Below, in pieces: positions 40,483 to 48,994 of a DNA stretch of 64,000 bases. The DNA is taken from NCBI RefSeq assembly GCF_030815095.1, contig NZ_JAUSWF010000001.1:62001-126000 (forward strand), read 5' to 3'. This DNA is from Aedoeadaptatus ivorii. Its GTDB lineage: Bacteria > Bacillota > Clostridia > Tissierellales > Peptoniphilaceae. Within the stretch, counting starts at the first letter, position 1, and every line of letters starts with the position of its first letter. The notes beneath the pieces are model-generated. The model had not been told where the DNA came from and ran no database searches. It saw nothing but the letters and a program-made list of their open reading frames with translations. Both the position numbers and the translations under genes were made by a program.

Positions 40483-41199
40483 ATGGCAAAGGAAGCGGTT
40501 CAAAAGCGACCCTTTAAGGAACTCAGCGATCACGAAAAACCCGAGGAGAAACTGCGTATGTACGGCGCTTCCGCCCTCAGCGACGCCGAGCTGTTGGCGC
40601 TCTTTTTGCGCACGGGCACCGAAGGCACGACCGTCTTGGAACTCGCAGATACGGTGTTGGAAGCACTGTGTGCCAAGACGCCGACGGCCCCCGGCTTGAG
40701 CAGTTTGCTCTACGGCAGCTACGACGATTTTCTCGCGGTCCGCGGCATCGGCAAGAGCAAAGCGGCCCGCCTTGCCGGCATGTCAGAGATCGCCCGGCGC
40801 ATGCGCGCAACGCGGGTGCAGGGACAGGCGATGACCTCTCCGGCCATGATCGCAGCGTATTTTATGGACGATATGCTGGGCCTGCAGCAGGAAGAATTTC
40901 GGGTCGTCGGGTTGAATCCCAAAAAGGAGATCCAATTCGTCGAATGCGTCACCAAGGGCACGATCAATTATACGGTGGTCCATCCCCGTGACGTGTTTCA
41001 TTTTCCCGTAACCCGACTCTGTCATTCGATCATCTTGGTGCACAACCATCCGACGGGGAACCCCGTCCCTTCAAAGGAGGACCGGGATCTGACCCTGCGC
41101 CTCAAACGAGCGGGCGAAATCATGGGGGTTCCCGTAGTCGATCACATTATCATCGGCGGCGATACATATTACAGTTTTTGTCAGGACGGAGCGTTATAG
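40483..41199 (+). CDS. radC: RadC family protein (JAMM domain)
   Basis: A 238-residue protein. The N-terminal part has KPEEKLRMYGASALSDAELLALFLRTGT and a helix-hairpin-helix (AVRGIGKSKAARLAG). The C-terminal MPN+/JAMM domain keeps its metal motif VHNHPTGNPVPSKED (about residue 185). Despite the name, a direct role in DNA repair is uncertain for the family. GGAGGGGG precedes the ATG. Confidence 0.92.
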   Translation: MAKEAVQKRPFKELSDHEKPEEKLRMYGASALSDAELLALFLRTGTEGTTVLELADTVLEALCAKTPTAPGLSSLLYGSYDDFLAVRGIGKSKAARLAGMSEIARRMRATRVQGQAMTSPAMIAAYFMDDMLGLQQEEFRVVGLNPKKEIQFVECVTKGTINYTVVHPRDVFHFPVTRLCHSIILVHNHPTGNPVPSKEDRDLTLRLKRAGEIMGVPVVDHIIIGGDTYYSFCQDGAL

Positions 41200-41204
41200 A
41201 ATTT

Positions 41205-42044
41205 ATGAAATCATTGGAACAAGTGAAACGGCGTCGCAATCTGCGATTTGCGGCCCTCGTGCTGATTCTTTTTTTCGGCATCAGCGGCCCCGGACGATCG
41301 ATCCTCTCCGCCTTTGAGGGCCTCGTCGCCGCGGCGATCTCGCCGGTGACATCGACGGCGGGCGCGGGGATGAGTCGCACCGCCGATGTCGTCGACAGCA
41401 TTTTGCATGTGGGGAGCCTGCGTCGCGAAAACCGCGCTATGGAGGCGGAACTCGCCAAATTGCGGGAGGAAAACCGCAATTTGAACGACATCGTCAATCG
41501 TTCTTCCTACCTTTCCAATGCCGCCGCCATCGAGGGCAATCACAGCAAGGGCGCGGTCAAGGCGAATATCGTCGCCAAGCCCGCGGGTATGTATTTCTAT
41601 CGCTTTACGATCGACAAGGGAACGAAAGACGGCATCCAAAAGGGGGATACCGTCGTCAGCGCCCTGGAACAGGGAAGCGACGCCTCGGTGGAAGGACTGG
41701 TGGGCTATATCACAGAAATCGGACCGCATACCGCCAAGGTGCGCAGCATCGTAGACGAAGAAAACGCCGTGAGTTTTCGAAGCATTCGCACCGCCGACGG
41801 CGGCATCGTGCGCGGCCTTAACCGCAAGCTCGAAGGGTACGCCTTCGATATGTACGCGGATTTGGTGGTGGGAGACCCCGTGTTTACGACGGGAATCGGC
41901 GACGGCTATGAAAAGGACGTCTATATCGGCGCCGTAAAAAAGGTGGAAACGGACGAGGATAAGATGGTTAAGAGCATTAGCTTGGAAAGCGCCGTAAACT
42001 TTCACAAGCTCTATGAAGTCTATGTATTAAAGGGGGCGCGATGA
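41205..42044 (+). CDS. mreC: Rod shape-determining protein MreC
   Basis: A 279-residue protein with one N-terminal membrane anchor (about residues 14-32), a coiled coil (LRRENRAMEAELAKLREENRN, roughly 68-95) and the paired beta-barrel MreC domain (VGDPVFTTGIGDGYEKDVYIG at about 225-245). It links MreB filaments to cell-wall synthases such as PBP2. ATG 41205 follows radC by 5 bp; a longer in-frame start overlaps radC. It overlaps mreD by 4 bp. No mreB is adjacent. Confidence 0.93.
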   Translation: MKSLEQVKRRRNLRFAALVLILFFGISGPGRSILSAFEGLVAAAISPVTSTAGAGMSRTADVVDSILHVGSLRRENRAMEAELAKLREENRNLNDIVNRSSYLSNAAAIEGNHSKGAVKANIVAKPAGMYFYRFTIDKGTKDGIQKGDTVVSALEQGSDASVEGLVGYITEIGPHTAKVRSIVDEENAVSFRSIRTADGGIVRGLNRKLEGYAFDMYADLVVGDPVFTTGIGDGYEKDVYIGAVKKVETDEDKMVKSISLESAVNFHKLYEVYVLKGAR

Positions 42045-42535
42045 AACTTCTCTTGTATGTCTTGATCTTTCTTGCGCCGTTTTTGTACCCATCGATGCTC
42101 TTTCAAGGGCTTCCGCTCCTTTTGCGCGGGTATTTGCCCTTCGCCGTGGCGGCGGCGCTTTTTATCAGAAGTCGCCCCCTCGCCTGGGCGGCGGGCATCT
42201 TCTCCGCCATACTCTTAGACGTCTTGCTCGCGCCGGCACCGGGGATCTTTCTTCTCTTTCACGCCCTGTTTTTGGGGAGTTTGTATATTACGCGGGGGTT
42301 GTTTTTTCAACCCTCTCCCGTCGGCATGGGCGTTTTTGTGGCGGCGGATATGCTGGTGCTCGAGATCGTGTATTTTCTGTTGCTCTTGATTTTGGGCTGG
42401 AAGGTGCCGTCTATGCCCGCAAATGTATACGTCATGATGCCGCTTTCTACCGCACTGTATACCGCCGTCTTTGCGACGGGTGCCGCGGATGCGCAGCGCG
42501 GTTATCGGAGGATGGGAAGGAACGCTGATGAATAA
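42041..42535 (+). CDS. mreD: Rod shape-determining protein MreD
   Basis: A 164-residue integral membrane protein with five hydrophobic segments and almost no soluble part, partner of MreC. It starts MKLLLYVLIFLAPFLY and overlaps mreC as ATGA and the PBP2 gene by 8 bp. The family is poorly conserved in sequence, so identity rests on length, topology and position. Confidence 0.87.
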   Translation: MKLLLYVLIFLAPFLYPSMLFQGLPLLLRGYLPFAVAAALFIRSRPLAWAAGIFSAILLDVLLAPAPGIFLLFHALFLGSLYITRGLFFQPSPVGMGVFVAADMLVLEIVYFLLLLILGWKVPSMPANVYVMMPLSTALYTAVFATGAADAQRGYRRMGRNADE

Positions 42536-45500
42536 GCTCTATGAAAAACTGAAAGACGCGGATCGCTATAAGATATTTAGCGGCATCGTGCTGTTTCTTT
42601 TGGCGGCGCTCGTGCTTCAGTTGGCGCGCATCACCCTGATTCACGGCGACGAATACAGAAAGCTTGCCGACAGCCGGCGCGTCAAAGACATCGCAATTAC
42701 GGCGCAGCGCGGCAAGATACGGGATCGAAACGGCGTCGTGCTCGCCGGCAATCGACCGGTATTTGCCGTGCAGCTTCGTAAGGACGAGGTCAAAGCGCTT
42801 TCGAGCAAAGACCGAAACGGCAGCTATCTTTTGCTGAGCCGCTATCTGGAAGAAGACGGCACAAACTATATGAAGTCCAGTCCGATTCTCTTAGACAGCT
42901 TTGTATATACGGACATCGAATCCTACCGGCACAAGGGCGATCCTCAAAAAGCGGTGCTCGAAGCCCTCGTAGGCTCTGAAAAACTGGAGAGTTTTCTGCG
43001 CGCCGCCTACACAAAACCCTATGACAGCCACTATGCGTTTCGCGTATTGGACCGCATCTTGGGGAACGAAAACTTTGGCGATGCCATGATCGCGCGCGGG
43101 GGAAAGCCCGTCTATGTCGATTCGCAAAAGACGACGGAATTTAAGGAGCGCTACGGGCTCCCCAAGGAATCCTACGCCATGGCGGATCTGTTGCAGGTGG
43201 TCCGGGAAAATCCGGTGTATATTCAGGAAGTGCTGGACCATCCCATCGGCCGGCGGCTCGCCTATGAACGAATCGGCGCCGAAGTGCCGGGCATCGGCCT
43301 AAGAGACTACGGCAACGAATATTACGACGCCTATATTCAAAATAAGGTGCGTCTGATGGAGATTTCTCCTGACGTCAGCTGGACCAGTTCCGCAGAAGAC
43401 GACTTTGTCAGTGTTTTGATCGAGCGAGATGCCGAACGATTTTTGACCGCCAAGGCGTCGGTTACCGAAGAGGCCATATCCTTCTTAAAGCAAGAAGGGG
43501 CAGACATTCGCGCCGCGAAGGAAAAGGGCGATGTCGTGCCCATCGACGACAAGAAAAACCCCGCATACGGCGCGCTTTCCGAACTCGCGAAGGACAAAAA
43601 GCGCTTGCGAAAATTTCTTCGGCGCGAGGGGATGTATGCCGCGGCGCAGGACCATCTGATCGAAGCGGGAATCGCTACGGGCATCTCGGTCGCCGGGGAT
43701 GCGCCTGCCTATACGCAACTGAACAACGCGGTGGATCTTTCGAAGCGCGCGGGACTAAAGGATTCCCTCTCTTCGGAGGAGATCTTTCACGCGCGTGCAG
43801 AAAAGCTGGGCATCAATCCCCAACTCAGCCCCTATGAAATCGCCGACATCGTCAATATTTATGATTCCATCGGCAGCCAGGGCAATTACGCCTATATTCC
43901 CATTCACTATGCCTACGAAGTGAAGGACGAGACCGTGGCAAAGATCGAGGAAAATCTCAACAATCGCGCCGGCATCCATATCTCTGTGGAGCCGATCCGC
44001 TATTATCCCGAGGTCAATGTGGCGAGTCACGTGCTGGGCTATATCGGCAATATCGCCCAAGAGAAGGAAATCAAAAAATACATCGACGAGTTGGGGTACA
44101 ATCGCAACGACCTGATCGGAAAGACCGGCATGGAGCAGGTCTTCGAGGAACGCCTGAAGGGAAAAGACGGCCGCAGAACCGTTACCGTAGACTCCTCGGG
44201 AAACACCACCGGCGTGATCCGCGAAGAAAAGCCCGTCGCCGGAAAAGACGTGCGCTTAAGCATCGACGTCCATCTGCAAAAAAAGGCGGAGGAGAGCCTC
44301 GCCACCGTACTGCAACAGATTCGTACCGGCGAGATGTATCAATCGCCCTGGGGTAATTTTAATTATCTTACCAGCAAGGACAAGGGCGGGCCGTACAAAA
44401 ACGCATACAGCGGCGCCGTGGTGGTGGCCGATGTAAAGACGGGACAGGTGCTCGCCATGGCGAATTATCCTTCGTTTGACCCGAATCTGTTCGCCACCGG
44501 CATCAGCTCCACCGCCTGGGAGAGCCTCAAGCCCAAAGAGGAGAAGAATCTCCTCGCGCCGCGGCCGCTCTACAATATCGCCACGCAATCCGCCATTCAG
44601 CCGGGGAGTATCTTCAAAATGGTCACCGCCTCGGCCGCCCTGGAAAAGGGTCTGGATCCGGAGATGGCGATACCCGACGGCGGCTATGTCGACGTAGACG
44701 GGCAGATATTCGGTTGCTGGCTCTGGAACCAAAGCCGCCAGGTGCACGGCAACGAGACCCTCGCCATGGCGCTTAGGGATTCCTGCAACTATTATTTTTA
44801 TTCCCTCGGACTGGGTAAAGATCAACGTAGAGACAAAGATCTCGGCATACGCGTCAAGCCGGAAGAAATCAACGACATGGCAGAACGCTTCGGATTGGGA
44901 GAAAAGACGGGGGTTGAGATTCAAATCCCCGCCGAAGCCGGCGGCACGCGGCCGGATCCCGAAGGCAAGGGAAAGATCATCAAATCGCTGCTCAAGCGAC
45001 ATCTCGACGCCAATATGGATGTCTACCTGAAGGGCGTTAATACCGATCACGAAAGGGAAAAGATTCGAGACCAAATTCTCGCGATATTGGATGCGGAAGA
45101 AAAACCCGATCGCACCGCCGTCTATGAGCGACTAAAGGCGATCGGCGTCGATCCCGATGCCAAGGGCCGCGGGCAAAAGGTGGGTCTGGCGGATCTGATC
45201 AAATATACCTATGTGGACCAGGCGCATTGGAACACCGGCGATACGATGAATGTCGTCATCGGGCAGGGCTCCAATGCCTATACGCTTTCGCAAGTTACGC
45301 GCTATATGATGGCGCTCGCTAATAAGGGCACCCTCTATCCGCTTTCGCTGGTGGAGGAGAAGAATCCGGCGCAGGAAGTGCAGAAAGTGGGCATGAATCC
45401 CCGCTTCTACGACGATCTGAAAAAGGGCATGGTGATGGTCTCTAAAAGCGGACTCAACGGAAAGCTCTTTAATGAATTTCCCGTCGAGATCGCCATGAAG

Positions 45501-45746
45501 ACAGGGAGTGCCGAGCGGGCAGGCGCCAATCCCTATACCGGGGAGACCTATGACGCCTTCGGCTGGCAAGTGGCCTATGCCCCCGCGAACGACCCCGAGA
45601 TCGCGGTGGGCGTCGTCCTCTTTCAGGGCGGAAACGGCGCCAACTGCGGACCCGTTATGCAACAAGTGATGGCGGAATATTTCGGCCTATATAAAGACGT
45701 AAAGGACGATATGCTCCCCATCGAAACCGGATTGGATTTGGAGTAA
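42528..45746 (+). CDS. mrdA: Penicillin-binding protein 2 (class B transpeptidase)
   Basis: Peptidoglycan transpeptidase of the elongation machinery. At 1072 residues it is much longer than the usual 600-700. There is one N-terminal membrane segment (about 17-35), then RGKIRDRNGVVLAGN and a dimerisation domain. This is enlarged by a charged helical insertion of about 350 residues before NVASHVLGYIGNIAQ. The catalytic domain has S694-I-F-K, S752-C-N and K991-T-G. Another insertion of about 100 charged residues lies between the SxN and KTG motifs. ATG 42528 follows GAAGGAACGCTG. It belongs to mreC-mreD-pbp2. Confidence 0.93.
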   Translation: MNKLYEKLKDADRYKIFSGIVLFLLAALVLQLARITLIHGDEYRKLADSRRVKDIAITAQRGKIRDRNGVVLAGNRPVFAVQLRKDEVKALSSKDRNGSYLLLSRYLEEDGTNYMKSSPILLDSFVYTDIESYRHKGDPQKAVLEALVGSEKLESFLRAAYTKPYDSHYAFRVLDRILGNENFGDAMIARGGKPVYVDSQKTTEFKERYGLPKESYAMADLLQVVRENPVYIQEVLDHPIGRRLAYERIGAEVPGIGLRDYGNEYYDAYIQNKVRLMEISPDVSWTSSAEDDFVSVLIERDAERFLTAKASVTEEAISFLKQEGADIRAAKEKGDVVPIDDKKNPAYGALSELAKDKKRLRKFLRREGMYAAAQDHLIEAGIATGISVAGDAPAYTQLNNAVDLSKRAGLKDSLSSEEIFHARAEKLGINPQLSPYEIADIVNIYDSIGSQGNYAYIPIHYAYEVKDETVAKIEENLNNRAGIHISVEPIRYYPEVNVASHVLGYIGNIAQEKEIKKYIDELGYNRNDLIGKTGMEQVFEERLKGKDGRRTVTVDSSGNTTGVIREEKPVAGKDVRLSIDVHLQKKAEESLATVLQQIRTGEMYQSPWGNFNYLTSKDKGGPYKNAYSGAVVVADVKTGQVLAMANYPSFDPNLFATGISSTAWESLKPKEEKNLLAPRPLYNIATQSAIQPGSIFKMVTASAALEKGLDPEMAIPDGGYVDVDGQIFGCWLWNQSRQVHGNETLAMALRDSCNYYFYSLGLGKDQRRDKDLGIRVKPEEINDMAERFGLGEKTGVEIQIPAEAGGTRPDPEGKGKIIKSLLKRHLDANMDVYLKGVNTDHEREKIRDQILAILDAEEKPDRTAVYERLKAIGVDPDAKGRGQKVGLADLIKYTYVDQAHWNTGDTMNVVIGQGSNAYTLSQVTRYMMALANKGTLYPLSLVEEKNPAQEVQKVGMNPRFYDDLKKGMVMVSKSGLNGKLFNEFPVEIAMKTGSAERAGANPYTGETYDAFGWQVAYAPANDPEIAVGVVLFQGGNGANCGPVMQQVMAEYFGLYKDVKDDMLPIETGLDLE

Positions 45747-45747
45747 T

Positions 45748-46410
45748 ATGATACGAGTACTGATAGGAACCGCCGGCGGCGTGGGAACGAGCGCCATCGC
45801 GCGGGATTTTGCAAGAGAAAAGGACGGGGCGCTTCTGATCGAAGCGAGCAATCGCATGCGCGTGCAAGATCTATTTGTAGAGGGCGCGGACAGCCATATC
45901 TACGATTATTACGATTGGATCTCCGGGCGCATAGAGTCGGAAAAAATCCCCTTTCGACACGAAGCGTACGATCTCATACAAGGGAACCCCTTTCAGGACG
46001 CCGAAGACGTGGCAGAGAGCGACTTTGCAGCTGCCGTGGCGGCGTTGGCGTATGAGGAGATCGTCGTCGACCTCTCCCGTTACAGAGACGTAGACCTCCT
46101 TCGCTGGATCCAAGCGGCGGATGTGGTCCACCCCGTACTGCGCGCCGATGCGGTGTCGGAAAGGGGGCTCGACCGTATCCTCCTGTTGCTGATGCGGCAT
46201 CGTATCGACGCCGACATTCGCCCGATCTACAACCGCCTGCTTCCGGGCGAGAGAGAAAAAATAGACGTAGACAAATGGGCGGAAGATGCGGTATTGTATT
46301 TTGAAGAGTCCGAAAATGTGCGGTTTACGACAGAAGAAACTGCGCCCGCCGCGAAAGAAGAGAAGACCGCGGGGCGTTTTTGGGATATTTTCCGACCGAA
46401 GAGGCAGTAG
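45748..46410 (+). CDS. MinD/ParA-like protein with degenerate Walker A
   Basis: A 220-residue protein with the ParA/MinD fold layout: N-terminal VLIGTAGGVGTSAIARDFA, then a switch-like EEIVVDLSRYRDVD. The deviant Walker A of the family is KGGxGKT/S; here it reads TAGGVGTS and both lysines are absent, so ATP hydrolysis is probably lost. The C-terminal 35 residues are charged and end FWDIFRPKRQ, which might act as a membrane or protein anchor. The position after mreCD-pbp2 is where MinC-MinD genes sit in many Firmicutes, but no minC or minE is present. Confidence 0.75.
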   Translation: MIRVLIGTAGGVGTSAIARDFAREKDGALLIEASNRMRVQDLFVEGADSHIYDYYDWISGRIESEKIPFRHEAYDLIQGNPFQDAEDVAESDFAAAVAALAYEEIVVDLSRYRDVDLLRWIQAADVVHPVLRADAVSERGLDRILLLLMRHRIDADIRPIYNRLLPGEREKIDVDKWAEDAVLYFEESENVRFTTEETAPAAKEEKTAGRFWDIFRPKRQ

Positions 46411-46435
46411 GAAAGCTACTGTCTTTTCTTATATG
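46404..46435 (+). terminator. Weak terminator after the MinD-like gene
   Basis: CAGTAG, loop GAAAG, CTACTG then a T-rich run. The stop codon lies inside the stem. The 6-bp stem is short, so read-through to the radical SAM genes is possible. Confidence 0.5.
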
Positions 46436-46476
46436 CGGGGACGCGTCCCGTCGATAGAAAGGCGAAGAGGAGTGCT

Positions 46477-48336
46477 ATGATTCAATCGGAAAAGCTGGAG
46501 AAATGTCTGAAAAAAGTAGAAAAGCCCGCTCGCTATATCGGCAGCGAACTGAACAGCATCTACAAAGAGGATCCGAAACTGCGTTTTGCATTCTGTTTCC
46601 CCGACGTCTACGAGGTGGGCATGAGCCATTTGGGAATGCAGATTTTGTATTTTGCCATCAACGAACAGCCCCACCTCGCATGCGAGCGCGCCTTTGCGCC
46701 CTGGCCGGATATGGCGGAGGAGATGAAAAAGGAATCGATCCCCCTCTACGGATTGGAATCGAAGTTGCCCCTTTCCGAGTTCGACGTGGTGGGCTTTACC
46801 CTCCAATACGAAATGAGTTATACCAACATCCTCTATATGTTGGATCTCGCGAACATTCCCTACAAGGCCGACGCGCGGCGAGAAGACGATCCCATCATTA
46901 TCGCCGGCGGTCCTTGTGCCACGACGCCGGAGCCCTTGGCAGATTTTATCGACTGTTTCGTCGTCGGGGAAGGGGAAGAGATAAATATCCGCCTTCTGGA
47001 GACCGTGCGACGGGGAAAGGAAGCGGGAAAGAAAAAGCGCGAGATCTTGCGAGATCTTGCAGAGCTCGAGGGCATCTATATCCCCGCTTTTTACGCAGTG
47101 GATTACGACGAAAACGGACTGATCGCCGGGCGCCGCGCCCTCGTACCGGAGGCGAAGGAGACGATTCGCCGCATACGCCTTCACGATATGAACGAAGGCT
47201 TTCAACTGGATCGGCAGATCGTGCCCTTTATCGAAACGGTACACGATCGGGCGGTGGTGGAGCTCTTTCGCGGCTGCACGCAGGGTTGCCGCTTTTGCCA
47301 GGCGGGGATGATGTATCGTCCCATCCGTGAGCGCGATACCGAAACGCTCCTTACCATGGCGGACAACATCCTTAAAAACACCGGCTACGACGAGGTGTCT
47401 TTGACCTCGCTTTCTTCGTGCGATTATCGCATGTTGATGCCTTTGGTCGACGAATTGGTGCGGCGGTATGAATCGGACAATGTGGGCATCAGCCTGCCGT
47501 CGCTGCGCCTGGACAGCTTTATCGTCGACGTACTGCGCCAAATCGAAAAGGTGCGAAAGAGCGGCCTCACCTTTGCCCCCGAAGCGGGGAGCCAAAGAAT
47601 GCGCGATGTGATCAACAAAAACGTCACCGAAGAGGATCTCATGTGGGTGGTGAACAGCGTCTTTGTCGAAGGGTGGAGCCGCATTAAGCTCTACTTTATG
47701 ATCGGCCTGCCGGGCGAGGAGATGGAAGATGCCCTGGGCATACGCGATCTCGCCTATAAGGTGAAAGAGGCGTTTTTCGATCGCCCCAAAGAAGAGATTC
47801 GCGGGCATTTTACAGTGACCGCATCGGCGTCGTGCTTCGTTCCCAAGGGGTTCACCCCCTTTCAATGGGCGCCGCAGGACAGCCTCGAGACCTTTTTCGA
47901 GAAAATTCAGGCGCTGCGTGGGTCGATACGCGATCCCAAGGTAAAGTTTCAGTACCACGACCCCTATACTTCGCGCATGGAGGCGATCCTCGCCCGGGGC
48001 GACCGGCGGACGGGGGCTTTGATCCAAGAGGCCTATACGCGGGGACAGATCTTCGACGGCTGGAGCGAATACTTCCGCTACGATGTTTGGGAGCAGGCGA
48101 TGCAGGCCGCCGGGATCGACGGCGACTTTTACGCCAATCGCACCCGTGCCTTTGACGAGATTTTGCCCTGGGATTTTATCGACATCGGCGTCAGCAAAGC
48201 GTATCTGAAAAAAGAGTACCAAAAGGCGATGGAAGGCATTACGACGCCGGATTGCCGGGGTGCCTGCAATGGCTGCGGCATCCGAAACTGCGAAATGTGG
48301 GAGGAATTTCATGCAACTGCGCCTGGCATTCAGTAA
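46477..48336 (+). CDS. B12-binding-domain radical SAM protein, TIGR03960 family
   Basis: A 619-residue iron-sulfur enzyme. Residues about 30-190 form a cobalamin-binding-like domain (FCFPDVYEVGMSHLGMQIL, then IIIAGGPCATTPEPLADF). The radical SAM core starts with the cluster motif CTQGCRFC (about residues 268-275), then GYDEVSLTSLSSCDY and FAPEAGSQRMRDVINK. The C-terminus has a cysteine cluster CRGACNGCGIRNCEMW that may bind a second centre. The reaction is unknown. In Firmicutes it is always paired with the TIGR03936 protein, here overlapping by 26 bp, and followed by RNase G and L21. Confidence 0.9.
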   Translation: MIQSEKLEKCLKKVEKPARYIGSELNSIYKEDPKLRFAFCFPDVYEVGMSHLGMQILYFAINEQPHLACERAFAPWPDMAEEMKKESIPLYGLESKLPLSEFDVVGFTLQYEMSYTNILYMLDLANIPYKADARREDDPIIIAGGPCATTPEPLADFIDCFVVGEGEEINIRLLETVRRGKEAGKKKREILRDLAELEGIYIPAFYAVDYDENGLIAGRRALVPEAKETIRRIRLHDMNEGFQLDRQIVPFIETVHDRAVVELFRGCTQGCRFCQAGMMYRPIRERDTETLLTMADNILKNTGYDEVSLTSLSSCDYRMLMPLVDELVRRYESDNVGISLPSLRLDSFIVDVLRQIEKVRKSGLTFAPEAGSQRMRDVINKNVTEEDLMWVVNSVFVEGWSRIKLYFMIGLPGEEMEDALGIRDLAYKVKEAFFDRPKEEIRGHFTVTASASCFVPKGFTPFQWAPQDSLETFFEKIQALRGSIRDPKVKFQYHDPYTSRMEAILARGDRRTGALIQEAYTRGQIFDGWSEYFRYDVWEQAMQAAGIDGDFYANRTRAFDEILPWDFIDIGVSKAYLKKEYQKAMEGITTPDCRGACNGCGIRNCEMWEEFHATAPGIQ

Positions 48337-48994
48337 AAAAGGGATGATTAAATTTATTTCCCACCTCGATACTGTGCGTGTCTTTACCCGCGCCATTCAA
48401 CGGGCGAAAATCCCGGTCCTCTGGTCCGAGGGCTTCAACCCCCATCAGAAGCTTTCCATTGCACAGCCTCTGAGCGTGGGAACCGAGAGCGAATACGAGG
48501 TGGCGGATCTCGAGGTGGAAGACGGCACCGACCCCGAAGCCGTGAAGCGGGCGCTGAACGAGGCGCTTCCCGACGGCATTCGGATCCTCGCGATAAAGGA
48601 CGACTTCGACGCGACATCGGTGTTCGAGCGCATCGAAACCTCGCGCTACCGGCTGTTCTTTCCCGCGACGATCTATCCCGCAATAGAAGCACTCGAGGAG
48701 ATCACCGAACGCGCCCTGGCGCGGGAGGAAATCCTCGTTCGGCGGCGCAAGAAAAAGGGCAAAAAGCGGATCTTTGTCGACGAGGACATTAAACCTGATA
48801 TATTTTCGATCGAATGGAAAGAAGAACGGGGCGGCAGCGCCCTCTACGCCCTGTTAAAGGCGGGCGGCCACGGCAATCTGCGGCCCGACCGATTTTTGGC
48901 TGGCGTATTCGAAGAATCCGGCCTGGATACGGACTATGTGCAAATCAGGAGGATGATGAGTATGGATCGTGACGGCAATGAAGTACAAATCTGA
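48311..48994 (+). CDS. TIGR03936 family radical-SAM-associated protein (DUF2344)
   Basis: A 227-residue protein starting MQLRLAFSKKGMIKFISHLD, with ARIPVLWSEGFNPHQKLSIAQPL-like sequence near residues 35-58, typical of DUF2344. ATG 48311 was chosen because GGGAGGAATTTC precedes it; an upstream ATG would add 17 residues inside the radical SAM gene. It presumably works with that enzyme, perhaps on RNA, but the substrate is not known. It overlaps the RNase gene by 26 bp. Confidence 0.88.
   Translation: MQLRLAFSKKGMIKFISHLDTVRVFTRAIQRAKIPVLWSEGFNPHQKLSIAQPLSVGTESEYEVADLEVEDGTDPEAVKRALNEALPDGIRILAIKDDFDATSVFERIETSRYRLFFPATIYPAIEALEEITERALAREEILVRRRKKKGKKRIFVDEDIKPDIFSIEWKEERGGSALYALLKAGGHGNLRPDRFLAGVFEESGLDTDYVQIRRMMSMDRDGNEVQI

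Noticed and set aside
46429..48396. 655-residue open frame on the minus strand
   Set aside because: It lies entirely antisense to the radical SAM gene, which has clear family motifs. GC-rich codons commonly leave such mirror frames open.
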